NCBI GenBank assembly: GCA_015680685.1
Contig: MNCI01030542.1
Location: 87,357-151,356, forward strand
Direction: 5' to 3'
DNA: 64,000 nucleotides
Source of the DNA: Gnetum montanum
Lineage: Eukaryota; Streptophyta; Gnetopsida; Gnetales; Gnetaceae
Shown here one piece after another: positions 22,660-33,355 of this stretch (positions are counted from its first letter, which is position 1; the number at the start of each line of letters is the position of its first letter). Position numbers and translations under genes: made by a program. The notes under the pieces are model-generated. The model was not told the DNA's origin. It searched no databases and saw nothing but the letters and a program-made list of their open reading frames with translations.

Positions 22660-24000
22660 ACTTGATCAGATAGTGGGCTCTTGTCTCATCTTAACCGAGA
22701 CAAGTGGTCAACCATCACATTCTCAGTCCCTTTTTGATCAACTATCATCAAATCAAACTTCTAAAGGATCACTAGCCACCATATGCCATGAGGGCTCATT
22801 GTTGGCTTGTTCATCAAGAACTAGATGACATTGTGATTGACGTGCACAAACAATTTGTGTCCAAGCACATAGTGCCTAAATTTCTCCAACACATACACCA
22901 CTACCATGAGCTCCTTTTTAGTGATGGTGTAGTTTAGTTGTACACCTACAATGCTTCTACTTGCACAGTGGATGTAGTATGGATGTTTCTGGTCATCCAT
23001 TTATGTAAGCATAACTCCTAATGAATAGTTTGATGCATCTATCATAATGTGAAATGGCTTGGACCAGTTTGGTGCTCATAGTATTGGAATTTCTATGAGT
23101 TTTTGCTTCAACTTTTGGAATGCATTCTCACATTCCTTGGTCCAGACGAATGGTGCATCTTTCTTTGTAAGCTCCACCAATGACTTGGTGATCTTTGAGA
23201 AGTTTTTGATGAAGCTCTTGTAGTACCTGGTGTGGTCAAAGAATGACCTCACATCTTTCACTATTTTCAATTATCTAGTTATTCCTTGGATGAACGTTAT
23301 TTTCTCTAGGTCCACCTTGATCCCTTTGTTTGAAATTCAATGCTCCAAGATAATACCCTCTTAGATCATTAGATGGCACTTCTACCAATTGAGTCGTAAG
23401 TTATTCTCCATACACCTTTAAAGCACTAGCTCAAGGTAATCCAATGGTTGCTCAAAGGTAGCCTTGTAGGTAGAGAATTCATCTATAAAGACTTCTACCC
23501 TGCTATCAATCTATTGTTGGAAGATGCTTAGGACCAACCGTTGAAATGTCATGGAAGCATTGCATAGGTCCAAGGGTATCTTCCTATATGCAAAAGTTTT
23601 CTAGGAACTTGTGAATGTTGTCTTGGCCTAGTCCTTTGGTGCTATTTGAATTTGGTTATAGCCACTATAACCATTTAGAAAGCTATAGTAATAATGCCCC
23701 GCAATGGTGTCTAACATTTGGTTTACCAATGGCAATAGAAAATGGTCTTTGTAATTTTCCATATTGAATAGTCAGAAGTCTCTACAAACTCTCCACTTTT
23801 CTTTTTTCTTGGATATAATAACAAGGGGGCTAACCCACTTTCTATTCACAATTGGGTAGATGAACCTAGTATTGAGGAGTTATTCAATCTCCTCTTTAAC
23901 AATTTGCATGAGTTTTAGGTTCAAGCATCTTTGAAACTATCTCTTTGGTTGGATGGAGAAGTTTGTATAAATTCTGTGCTGGCATATCCTAGGATCAATT
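22660..24000 (-). pseudogene. Element A reverse transcriptase and RNase H, broken
   Basis: Minus-strand motifs in order: WRVCRDF, HYYYSFLNGYSGYNQIQIAP, then VEVFIDEFSTY at about 23495-23465, where the catalytic FxDDF box has become F-I-D-E-F (second Asp to Glu). KCHLMI and VKDVRSFFDHTRYYKSFIKNF (23270-23200) follow. RNase H has FHIMIDASNYSLGVML, CASRSIVGVQLNYTITKKEL, RHYVLGHKLFVHVNHN and ends at DHLSRLR near 22690. The wording is that of the Athila branch of Ty3/gypsy. Several in-frame stops and shifts are present. Confidence 0.8.
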
Positions 24001-24539
24001 TCTATAATTTCATTATATGACCAAGCAAAGGTTGTTGGCCATTTTTTCATAACTTCCAACAACTTCTTTTTCTATTTTGAAGGAAGTGTGGCATTGATAA
24101 TTACTGACTTGCCATTGTTCAAAAATTCATATTCCATTCATTTTGGTAGAGACTTTAATTCAAGGGGTTCTTGTTTAAAAGTCTCTAGGATCTTCAACTC
24201 TCCCCAATTGATCTCACTTTGTGCATCAGAATGTTAGCGATGAAGCTACTCAAACTTATCCATTCTTTCAACATAGAAGCTATTGAGGCTATTAGTTAGT
24301 TCCATGCATACTTTTAATCTAGCCTCATCATTTATTAATAGCTACTAGGTACCCTCCTATTTAGTGGCTATTGCATATAGGCACCTTTGAATTTTTATCA
24401 TCTCTACACACTAACTACATGCTTGAAGGAATGTACCTTTGATGATCCATTATTGTTGCACGTAGTGGCACCTTATGGCACTATACACGATGCATGGAAC
24501 TATTTTCTTCTTGATCTTTTAAAATTTATTTTCCCTAGA

Positions 24540-24900
24540 AATCTCTAAGAAAACGTCTCAGATCCCTAACCTTGCATCGATGGTGCTCAACCATGCTCTC
24601 CCCATCATGATAGGAAAGTCCACTTTATAGTTCTCCACATGGATTACTAGAAAATCAACAAGATAGGACCACCCACACATGGTGGTCATGATGTCCCCTC
24701 CCAATCCCAAAAGAATAGTCATGGATTGGTTTGCCAACTCTAGTTTGATGTTGTTCATTTTCAAGGGAGATAGGTTCCAGGCTTTGTACATATCTTGTAA
24801 AATGAAGTTAACTCTAGAACCTGTAATCAAAAGACCCTTACATGGTTCATTTTTGGTAATATATATGTAGATAAGATGACTCCTAGATTAGATCTCTTTT
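24540..24900 (-). pseudogene. Element A aspartic protease region
   Basis: The 90-codon frame 24830-24558 contains VNFILQDMYKAWNLSPLK, NQSMTILLGLGGDIMT and VDFPIMMGRAWLSTIDARLG. The last is the conserved C-terminal G-R-x-W-L motif of retrotransposon proteases, followed by the spacer leading to RT. The catalytic D-[ST]-G should lie just upstream, where the frame is broken, and was not recognised. It would have cleaved the Gag-Pol polyprotein. Confidence 0.65.
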
Positions 24901-26380
24901 TGAGAAGATTACCATCCTTGATCTAATCTATGACTGCATGGATTAACATGACAATGTACAACTTGGGAGTACTTTGATTTGAAGGTGACTCGATAGAAAT
25001 TTTAGTGGTTAAGGTAATAGGGTTAATAGCCATAGGTATTTGTGAGGACTTCATGGGGCTATTAATTTTGAAGAATGGCATTTTGTGAGGCTTAGATTTA
25101 GGACCACTTGTATGAGAAGCTAGCTGCAAGTTTACGGTCCTCATGACATTTCTTTGTTGTGGCTATGTAGGTGTCTAATCCTACATGGACAGAGCACATG
25201 GAAGAGGTATAGAGGATGATGGTGTAGGAGTGGATGGGTGTTGAGGAGGATAGAAAGGAAATGAAGACTTCCCCCTTGGTGAAGGTGCTCTATAGTACTT
25301 TGAAGGGTAGTAGTGGTGGGGAAGGGAAGCATGACTAGAAGAGTCATGTGGAGAGATCTATTGATGAATGTAATACCCATAAGAATTAGGTTGACAATAA
25401 GAGTATTACTACCCTAGAGGTGGCATCCCCCATAATTGTGAATGTTGCCATTGCTAGTATTGTTCTTGAGGCTAAGGAAACACTCCACTTGGATAGTAGG
25501 CTTGTTGGTGGAATTATTGCTGATAGTTTCCTTGTAGATAAGGAAACCTCCTGGGTGCTTATCATTTTGTCAATCTAGGATTTAAAGCATACATCTTAGA
25601 TTCTTGTAAGTGTAACAATATAGGGAAACATCCCTTGGGATATTCATATTGGTAGATGTCACACCCATTATCATCATATTTTGAATCTACAACCTCCTCT
25701 TATCTTTGCAATATTCCTGTTTAGAGTATCCTTCTTCTTTCTTCATTTACAACCCCTTCATCCTTGATCTCTACATTCTTTGTAATCTTTAGAGAATTTT
25801 GAAACTTCTCATCCAATGAGTCTTGCATCTTATCAACCTTAGCTAATATTTTACTAATTTTTTTTAAATTGGTAAGGTTTTCCTCTACATCACTTCATCA
25901 AGTGATGTCTCCTCTTCATTTTCACAGAAATGGACCTCCCTCTTGTGAATGGAGGGATCTCTGTTGTACTTCTTTGTACTATTCCATTTTTTCAACTCTC
26001 CTTCCTCTTTGGTTCAATGAGCCTTTGGATTTGATGGGTCCTTAGCTTAGAAAGTCTTCCTTGGGCATAGATCCTAAGGGTTCTTCTTATTTCAATCTTG
26101 AGCTCATCTATGATATGACATAGCTCATCCCTTTGAAAGTATCCATGGCCTGGTTATCAATGTAACAAAGAGTAGCACCTGCCCATGGATGCATCCAAGG
26201 ACTCATGAGTGCCTTGTTTTTAGCCTTGGATTTGCCTCTATAAGTTGGATACTCTAGAGTATGTTTGATAGTTTTCATTGAATAGCTCCAACATTGTACT
26301 CCATCTATGAATCGATTCTAGTTCCAAGGACTGATACTAACAAGTAAGCCAAAGTTTGGTGCTGAATTACCTTAATAGTT
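24901..26380 (-). pseudogene. Element A gag, broken and 5'-truncated by E/F
   Basis: On the minus strand from about 26380: YQSLELESIHRWSTMLELF, NENYQTYSRVSNL, IDELKIEIRRTLRIYAQG and LRTHQIQRLIE. These align with element D gag (RWSTM/CWSTMVEVF, NKTYQTYARVLAL, GLRNETRETLGIYAQG, LRTHQVQELIK). The later part (25560-25140) is rich in Tyr, Gln, Pro and His, as is the second part of the D gag. Gag forms the particle that packages element RNA. Stops are frequent. The N-terminal half is missing because the E/F LTR begins at 26423. Confidence 0.7.
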
Positions 26381-26422
26381 ATTTTCGTTGTAGAGATTGT
26401 CACCTCATCTATGACTAACCCA

Positions 26423-27109
26423 TGATTCATATCTGTAAAGGAACAATTCAAAGTCAAAAAGATCATCAAGGAAAATAACAATTAGATTTGAATTCAATTG
26501 AAAACACCACACTTATGACTATCACTCATAAGTAAAATCAACAAAGCTTCACCTTAACTTCTAATATTAAGTTCAAAGATGAACTCAATTAATTAAACCA
26601 AATTGAAATTACATGAATTTATCATAAATATGGAAGATCACAAAGGAGATTTCACCTAAGTCATGATCCTACTTTGCTATCTTCATAGTGCAACAACTTC
26701 ACAGCCTTCCTACATGAATGATTGTTGATTGACACAAAGCATCAATACTCTTTCTTAATAGTTTTAATACAAAAAAAAGGATTCAATTTGGTGTGGGTTT
26801 TCTCTTCAGTTTCTCTTCTCACTCATACATAGTCAAGGTTCTTATTTATACTATGAAGGGATTTTACAATAATGTATAAAAATAATCATTTTGATAATTG
26901 ATTGGCATTGAAGAATTCAATAACAATCAATTCAAATTTTTATCAAATTGAATCACCAATATTAGAATCCTTGATATTAGTACAAATCATCATTTCTATG
27001 GAAATCGATATCTTGGATTCTTCTTGAGACTTACTTTGCCAAAATTCATGCTATTGATCCATATTGTGGTTACTGTGTGGATTGATCTAATTTCTATCGA
27101 TCCCTATCA
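26423..27109 (-). repeat. Element E/F 3' LTR (687 bp)
   Basis: On the minus strand it starts TGATAGGGATCGATAGAAAT at 27109 and ends at 26423 with GATATGAATCA. A TATA box (TATAAATAAG) is at 26850-26841. The segment upstream of the TATA has several ATCGAT or GATC motifs (27006, 27086). It is unlike the A/B/C LTR family in sequence but has the same TGAT...ATCA ends. The target duplication cannot be tested because the other end is not present. Confidence 0.65.
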
Positions 27110-27120
27110 CCCCCACGATT
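27110..27120 (-). other. Polypurine tract of element E/F
   Basis: The minus strand reads AATCGTGGGGG directly before the LTR start TGATAGGG. It is of the same type as the tracts of elements A and D. Confidence 0.75.
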
Positions 27121-27567
27121 TCTTGTGATAAATAAGCTTAAAAGAGAAATTAGTACTTATCAATTTAAACTACAAAAATCGATTATCTTTGATAAATGAA
27201 GACATTTAAAAAATAAAAATAGTAGCTTATAACATTAAAAACTAAAGTAATTTGGGATTTAACACAACCCCGACTAGCCTTTGGCCAATGCTTGGCCATA
27301 AAGACAAAAAATAAAAGAAAAACATTAATATATACACTTCGGTATAAAAAAAAGATGAATATGCTATTGCTATTTTCAGATATCTTTTCAACCATCTACA
27401 ATTCAATACATTAAAACATATACATATACATTTAACCAAAAATATCATTAACACTCATTGTTTAGTATCAAAAAATAACAAAACAAAATTTAAACTTATC
27501 CATTGTTGATAATGTTTACACAACCATTAAATAAACAATGAGATTAAATTTGAGACTTGCATCAAGC
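27121..27567 (-). other. E/F noncoding tail between extra ORF and polypurine tract
   Basis: AT-rich, with short open frames (27183-27454) that look like chance. No motif is seen. Confidence 0.45.
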
Positions 27568-28692
27568 CTATGAACCTCCTTCCACCTCCATATCCTCTTC
27601 AAAATGAGAGGGTTTTGTCTCCTCATCATTATCATAGATTTGAGGGTGGACATGTCTCTCAATGTCTACCATCCTTTTCTCCATGGTGGTGATGGTTGAG
27701 CTAACCTTGTCAAGCACTATAAGAATGTTCCTTTCTGTGGATTGGAGCTTGTGTAGCTGGGACTAGACTTCATCTCGAAATCCATGGAATTCATCGACCT
27801 CTGGCACTAATGAAGAACCCAGTTACTATAATTTCTTGATGAATAGGCCGACCTTTATGTATATTTTCATAGAATAGGCAAAGGTGTCCTTCTTGAAAAC
27901 CAAGAGGTGTACCTTTGTTCTCATCTACAGCTCAGGAACTCCAAACTTACATAGGATTGCTGAAATGAGGAATGGAAAACATAATTTCAAGACATCATCC
28001 TTGTAATGGTATACCAAATACTTTATCAGGAGGTAACCAAAATCTACTTCCTCATCATACTTCAATGCCTTCATGACACAAAGTGTAGGGTTAAGCACAT
28101 AGGTACTATGAGTAGAAGGAAGAATGTTGGTGATGATCATCCTTGCCATTACCCAGTGTTTAGGCAAGAGGTTTACAAAGTGCAAACCCTGTGCTTGAAG
28201 CTTGTCAGAATTGGTCTCTCCAATGAACTGATGGAAGAGATTGTACTTCTCTGCCATGCTTGCTTTTGGTTTGAGAATACCTTTCCCCTTAGCTAGCAAT
28301 CCAAACACTCTTGTAGCCTAGCCGTTATGACTTTTACCATTTTTCTTCTAGACGAAAGACACCAAGTAACATTCCAGAGGATCTACCTTTTTCAAGTGTG
28401 GTTTTAGGTTCTAGTAAAACTCCAGAAACTCTTCTTGGATAAACTAATTGAGAGGAGGCCTGATGAAAGCTCAAAAGCCCATCACTTTTAGTTGTTGTAG
28501 CACCACCACATTCATGTGATTGAACCACTTGGAATAGTTAGCTACGTGATGCCATAGAGAAATTTTGAGTCATTCACTCCTTATTACCTACAAAAAAACT
28601 AAGACATTCAACATGCTAAAATTATCGATGGTTTCCTCATCAAAACCCATACTCACCTTTACTTGCTACTTAGCGTTGGTAGATTTAACCAT
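27568..28692 (-). pseudogene. Element E/F extra ORF: Transposase_32-like protein
   Basis: An ATG ends at 28692 (MVKSTNAK). The frame carries stops but stays readable: VVVLQQLKVMGF, FIQEEFLEFY-NLKP, YNLFHQFIGETNSDKLQ, RMIITNILPSTHSTYVLN, VDFGYLLIKYLVYHYKDDVL and LCFPFLISAILCKFGVPEL. The tail is polar and acidic (VSSTITTMEKRMVDIERHV), probably coiled coil, ending at the stop 27568-27570. This is the clearest match in the window to the putative plant transposon protein family (EFY-NL near the start, R....L.P..H...V in the middle, FP-LI..LC..FGV at the end). About 375 residues, shorter than the D and A copies. It lies between pol and the 3' LTR. Its molecular role is unknown. Confidence 0.65.
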
Positions 28693-28974
28693 TTTATAAT
28701 GGAAGGTTGCATTGACAACAAAATGAAAGAAAACAAGATTAACATCACTCTCTTGATTTAAGAAAACCCAAAAAATAGTAGTAAATCATATTACTTGCTG
28801 ACCTAATGGTCAAGATTGGAGGTTTACATAGTTCCTAAACCCCACTATTCGTTGTGGTCCCTCCTAGATGAGTGTTGTAGAGAAAAATTGAGGTCCTAAA
28901 GACTGAAGGTGGGAGCCCTAAATTGCGCTACCCACATTTTCAAATGATAAAGATATAATGTTATCACTGGGGTA

Positions 28975-29560
28975 GTGGCTTTTATAGCAAAGTCACTTCC
29001 TTGCTCATTAACCCTTTATTTTCTTAGATTTTAACGATGTTAATACTTATTGTAAATTTGATGTAAATCATAACATTTTTAGTTGAATTCAAGTTATTGA
29101 TGTATCGATTATTATTGTAGTCGCACTAATAATACTTGAGACACTAAGGAAAATTTCAAACATATGTTTAATAAACATATTAATTTATATTGAAGCCACA
29201 TTGTTCAAATGTGACATTTTAGAAAAAATTTACTAGTGCCAGAACTATATCAAACTAATCGGTATTGATTAATATATCCATTATACTTTATATCAATTCA
29301 GATTAAATAAATCAAAATTTATATTAAGAACCTAAGTTTCATCATAATTGTATCAAACTATATTCTAGAATCTATATACCTCAATTTATCTTATAATATG
29401 ACATCAATCCCTTAGTTTCTCTCAATATAACTCATTCTAGGATTCTATTTAAATTTCTATAGACATCGATACTTTGATATCCTTTGGTAGTGTACTTATC
29501 CTAATCTCCTTAATTCAAAAAAAGAAATATTAATCGATGTAATGATAATTTTATTTTCTA
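28975..29560 (-). promoter_or_regulatory. Possible internal TATA region upstream of the E/F extra ORF
   Basis: The minus strand has GCTATAAAAGCC at about 28988-28977, some 290 bp upstream of the ORF start. Upstream of it (to about 29560) ATCGAT-type motifs recur (about 29105, 29465, 29533), and the text GTATCGATGTCTATAGAAAT near 29470 resembles the LTR start GATCGATAGAAATTAG. This parallels the cassettes in A and D but is weaker. Confidence 0.25.
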
Positions 29561-30525
29561 ATTATGTACATAATTTTATTCTTCTTTTTATAATAAATTA
29601 TTATTAATTGGGTAGGAGTCCATATATAACCCGGTTAGGAACGCCCTTCCTAGGATTGATTGGGCATAAACATCAGCTCACAAGATCTGCTTCATTAGGT
29701 GTAAGAATGTCTTACAAAATTAAAGTCTAAATCTTTCCTATGATTTAAGGATCTGAGATGCATTTCTTGCATCCAACTCATTCCCTAACTTGCTCTTGGA
29801 TCACATCAACTTCCATGTTGGTTATACCCTACTTTCCTATCCATTAAACTAGGATATGTATCATACCTAAGTTAATTAGTAAAAATAAGCTATTAAAAAG
29901 TAGACATGGCCAAAGGATATACTAAAAAGAAAAAATTTCCATGGATTTTATATATCCACTAGTATGGATAGTGTACTAAAAGACTTGGATTTGATGAATG
30001 TTAGTATCCATCATTGGTCATCATAGTAGGGATCTTGATCACTAACATCTTTGGAGGGCATGATGGGAAACATATGGGAGACCCTTGCATGAAGAGGACC
30101 ACCAGGCATAATAAATGACCATGGAAAACAAAATGGAATGATAAGAAAAGAGAAAGAATAAGAAAATAAATGACAAAGAAAAGTAAAATATCATGCTACA
30201 AGGTATGAAGTAAACCAAGGAAGAAGGATGAGCAAAAATAAAGGAAGTAGTTAACTACCAAATTAAGATACGTCAATCTACCAAGTCCAATGCCATGGCC
30301 TAGCTAAAAAGGTAAAGCTGAGAAAGTCAATAGTAAGAAATGATTATCCATCATAAACACCTAGCTTAGAAAAGAAGGTTCTTGTGGGATGTAAATAAAT
30401 GTGAGCCTTGTGCATCATGCCAACTATAAGGTTCTTGTGGGAGTGTAGCCCTGCTCATGATTAAAGTTACTTGTGGGACCTTATTCATATATTTGTGCTT
30501 TTTTGTCATTGAAATCCAAATTGTA
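29561..30525. other. E/F spacer, no gene; short 'GGTTCTTGTGGG' repeats
   Basis: No coding signal is seen. AAGGTTCTTGTGGGA-like words occur at about 30376, 30430 and 30465, irregularly spaced, and again (GAGGTTCTTGTGGGGG) within the 78-bp duplicated LINE segment that follows. This shared word may have guided the junction. Confidence 0.5.
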
Positions 30526-30603
30526 AGGCTTGCTTCAATTATGAGGTTCTTGTGGGGGAAAATATAGATATGATGGTGGCTCTCTTAATGACTAATGACA
30601 TTT
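30526..30603 (+). repeat. 78-bp direct repeat, left copy, ending at an N
   Basis: Bases 30526-30603 are identical or nearly so to 32896-32973, starting AGGCTTGCTTCAATTATGAG. The right copy is LINE coding sequence (QACFNYEVLVGENIDMMVAL). The left copy stops exactly at the single unknown base 30604. This is either a real duplication at the insertion site or a join made during assembly. Confidence 0.85.
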
Positions 30604-30604
30604 N

Positions 30605-32672
30605 GATAAAAGGGAGGGTCAAAAAAGATGAAGAGGTCTCAAAGAAGGAGACACTAATAGCCAAAGGGGAAAAGCTCACCTCAACAGAGGAGAAACTACA
30701 AGAAATTAGGAAAAACGGGAGTGAAAAAGTTCAAGAGCTCAACTACAGCATTAGCTGTTGAACAATGTCTCCTTGAATAGACAAGGAGAGAATATTAGTA
30801 GGAGAATCACGTTGAAAAACCACATTACAACGAAATTTCCAGATAGCATAAAGAATAAGGGGACGAAGGCGACACCAGATATAAATCAAAGAGCCTTGAA
30901 GATGTGGAGTGTCACCAAAAAGAACCTCATCCAAGCTTGGTCGAAAACCTTGTAAAAACCTGCCACACCAAATCCAAGAGCTATGATCAAGGGGACAAGA
31001 AAAAAAAATAGTGAGTAAATGCATCTTCCCTGTGACAAATGGGACATCGCGGGTCAGGAACCCCCAGATGAGAGCGCCGAACACCCACAGGAAGACCTTG
31101 GTGAATCAGATACTACAGAAAATGTTGAATCTTTGAAGAAGTAGGAGTAGTCCAAATAGTCTGAATACGTTGCTTCCAAACCTGTACATTAAGATTAACT
31201 TGCCAAAGATGGTTGAATCTGGGCTAGATATTAGTAGTGGAATTAATAAGAGAGTAAAAAATCTTAGAATGATAGGGAAAAACTTGATGACCAGAAATCC
31301 AAGAAAGATCTAAAAAACCACCAAGGGAGTCTTGAATAACAACACTTTTGTTCAAGCTATCCAAAATCGTACAAAAGGTAGACTTTTGAGCAGCATTAAT
31401 ACCGTAAAGAAGGTGACATTCAGTCCAAGTAATCCAATGATTATGAATGCGAAGAGAGGAGAGGGAGGAGATGCCAAGCTTATCCCAAGTGCTACATAGA
31501 TGGGGATGCTTAATGGCCCAAGGTTCATTGTGAATGGGAATCCACCAAGGAGAAAGCTTATCAAGTGTATAGGAAGAAATAGTGATAGTGTTAAAGTTCC
31601 AAAACTGATTGAGATAACACCATGCCTTCCAAATGTGTTTGATGACAACAGAACCAGAAATGGTAATACCAGTGGGAAAAAGAATCCAGTTAAGAAAATG
31701 AGTATTATTCCAATAATTACTACCTTTGGGCTTCCCAAGCTATATGCGTTTAAGGAAAAGAAGCTTCCAAGGTTCAGAGCCAGAAAAGCATTTAGCCATC
31801 CATTTGGCACATAACACAATGCCCTATTTGTAGCAATTAATGAGGCCCAAACCGCTGTCCTCTTTATGAGAAGTACAGACGTTCCAAGCAACCCAACAAA
31901 ATCCTTTCTTAGTATGGCTGCTGTTCCAAAGAAAGTGTTTGACTAGATGATCAATGCGATGATAAGCAGAGATGCTAGGAGCCCAACAAGAAGAGTAATA
32001 CACATGGGTAGCTTGGAGAATATGCTTGCAGACAATAAATTTACCAGCCATAGATAGCTTCTTTTCCTTCCACTTAATAAGCTTTTGCTAAAGTTTCTTC
32101 ACAGTGACATCCCATAAAGTTTTGGATGATCTGCCAAAAGAAAAGGGAATGCCAAGAAGCTTAAAAACTTGATCCTTTCCTAAAAATTGCCAAGAATTAG
32201 ACAACACCCAGGCTTGAACCTCTTTGTTGCAAAAGATAGAAGATTTGAACCAATTAATCTGAGAGCCAGAGAGTCGAAAATATCGATCAATGCGATAAAA
32301 AAGACGATCAGCAATAAGAGCATCATTTTTTATCATAAAGAATGAGTCATCAGAAAAATGCATATTCAATAAGGAAGGAACATTATGATCAATGAAAATA
32401 CCTTGAAGCAAATTTTGTTCCTTATCCTTATGAATAGCATGGCACAAAAAGGAGCAAGAGGACAACCTTGCCTAACAGAGCGCCCAAGCTTGAAGCAATT
32501 AGTTAAGCCAGCGTTAGTAGCCACAAGGGCATTGGTGTCGGCAAAAAGAGTCTCCACCATTTTAATAAAATTAATGTGAAAACCATATTTATGAAGGCAA
32601 GAAATAACAAATTTCCACTCAATTTTTTCATACACTTTAGCATAATCAAGCTTAAGAAAAGGAATGTTTTGA
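30605..32672 (-). pseudogene. L1-type LINE ORF2: reverse transcriptase to C-terminal zinc motif
   Basis: On the minus strand from 32672: IPFLKLDYAKVYEKIEW (first catalytic Asp), FVISCLHKYGFHINFIKM, SVRQGCPLAPF (the GCPLSP box), and MHFSDDSFFMIKNDAL (the box usually read FADD). SGSQINWFKSS, LGIPFSFG, KLIKWKEKKLSMAGKFIV, HFLWNSSHTKKGF and GLGLINC follow. Near 31050 the tail has VPDPRCPICHREDALTH, the C-terminal zf-RVT motif, then LDEVLFGD and CRLRPLILYAIWKFRCNVVF. Frameshifts occur near 32380 and 31830, and stops in the last 300 bp. This is the best preserved LINE here. It is joined head to head with its own upstream part at 32672/32673. Confidence 0.85.
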
Positions 32673-32996
32673 TTGGAGTCCTATGCTAGAAGTGCTCTCA
32701 TCAAGAGTCATCTCAACTGGTTAAAAATTGAGGGAGAACCCTGTAAAGAGTTCTTCAAATTTTTAAAGGGTAGAGGTACTTTCCCTACTATAGAACGTTT
32801 GGAAGTGAACGGCCAACTTACCTCCGATCCTCATGTTATAAATGGTTTTCTTGAACAACATTTTCAATGCCTCTTTGTCTCCAATGGGTTTAATCAGGCT
32901 TGCTTCAATTATGAGGTTCTTGTGGGGGAAAATATAGATATGATGGTGGCTCTCTTAATGACTAATGACATTTCTCATGCTACAACACTTTTATGA
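32673..32996 (+). pseudogene. Inverted 5' part of the same L1 LINE (EN-RT linker)
   Basis: The plus strand reads YARSALIKSHLNWLKIEGEP, FFKFLKGRGTFPTIERL and VINGFLEQHFQCLF, the region between endonuclease and RT in plant L1 ORF2. In an intact element it would lie upstream of, and in the same direction as, the RT that now runs away from it on the minus strand. It is open for 108 codons to a stop at 32994. The arrangement (upstream part inverted, downstream part in sense) is what twin priming produces during LINE insertion. Confidence 0.75.
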
Positions 32997-33355
32997 CTAG
33001 TCCAGACATGACATACCCTTTTCTCCATATTGACATATTACAAAGGTAATTAACTAGAACTAGTCATGAATGCTTGAGATCCAACTTGGTGATTATCCTA
33101 ATGGTTCATGAAAATAGAAAAATTAAAAAGAAATGTTATAAAAATAATAATAATAAATTATTTTAGGACTCATTCCTAGATGAATTTTGGGTTTAAGCCT
33201 GCCTATCTCAAGGTAGGAGGAGTTGTCCTTCTCCTTTATATTCCAGACATGATGTGAATGAATTCTTTAAAGTCCCAACTAACAATCAAAGATACTACTA
33301 TCTTCTACATTTTTCAAGGTAAAAGTTGTAGATTGAAAATACTTCATTTATTAAT
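32997..33355. other. E/F sequence between pol end and the inserted LINE, no gene
   Basis: AT-rich, with an (ATA/AAT)n run at about 33142-33160. No domain is seen. Confidence 0.4.

Larger units (their letters stand above)
15662..26422 (-). mobile_element. Element A: Athila-like Ty3/gypsy retrotransposon, 5' part displaced
   Basis: On the minus strand the order is gag (about 26380-24923), protease (24830-24558), RT-RNase H, integrase (to about 21330), a spacer, an internal TATA cassette, an extra ORF (19300-16940), a polypurine tract and a 3' LTR. This is the Athila plan. The gag is interrupted at 26422 where the LTR of element E/F begins, so the 5' LTR and gag start are not here. The element itself interrupts the LINE at 14.93-15.66 kb. 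Its gag and extra ORF are homologous to those of element D, and its LTR belongs to the same family as LTRs B and C. Confidence 0.75.

Noticed and set aside
24679-24870. Plus-strand frame over the protease of element A
   Set aside because: It is antisense to protease coding with the G-R-A-W-L motif. No independent support.
31352-31891. 179-codon very hydrophobic minus-strand frame that looks like a multi-span membrane protein
   Set aside because: It lies in a shifted frame over the LINE C-terminal coding region (the true frame gives L1-type text before and after). Hydrophobicity comes from T-rich codons read out of frame.
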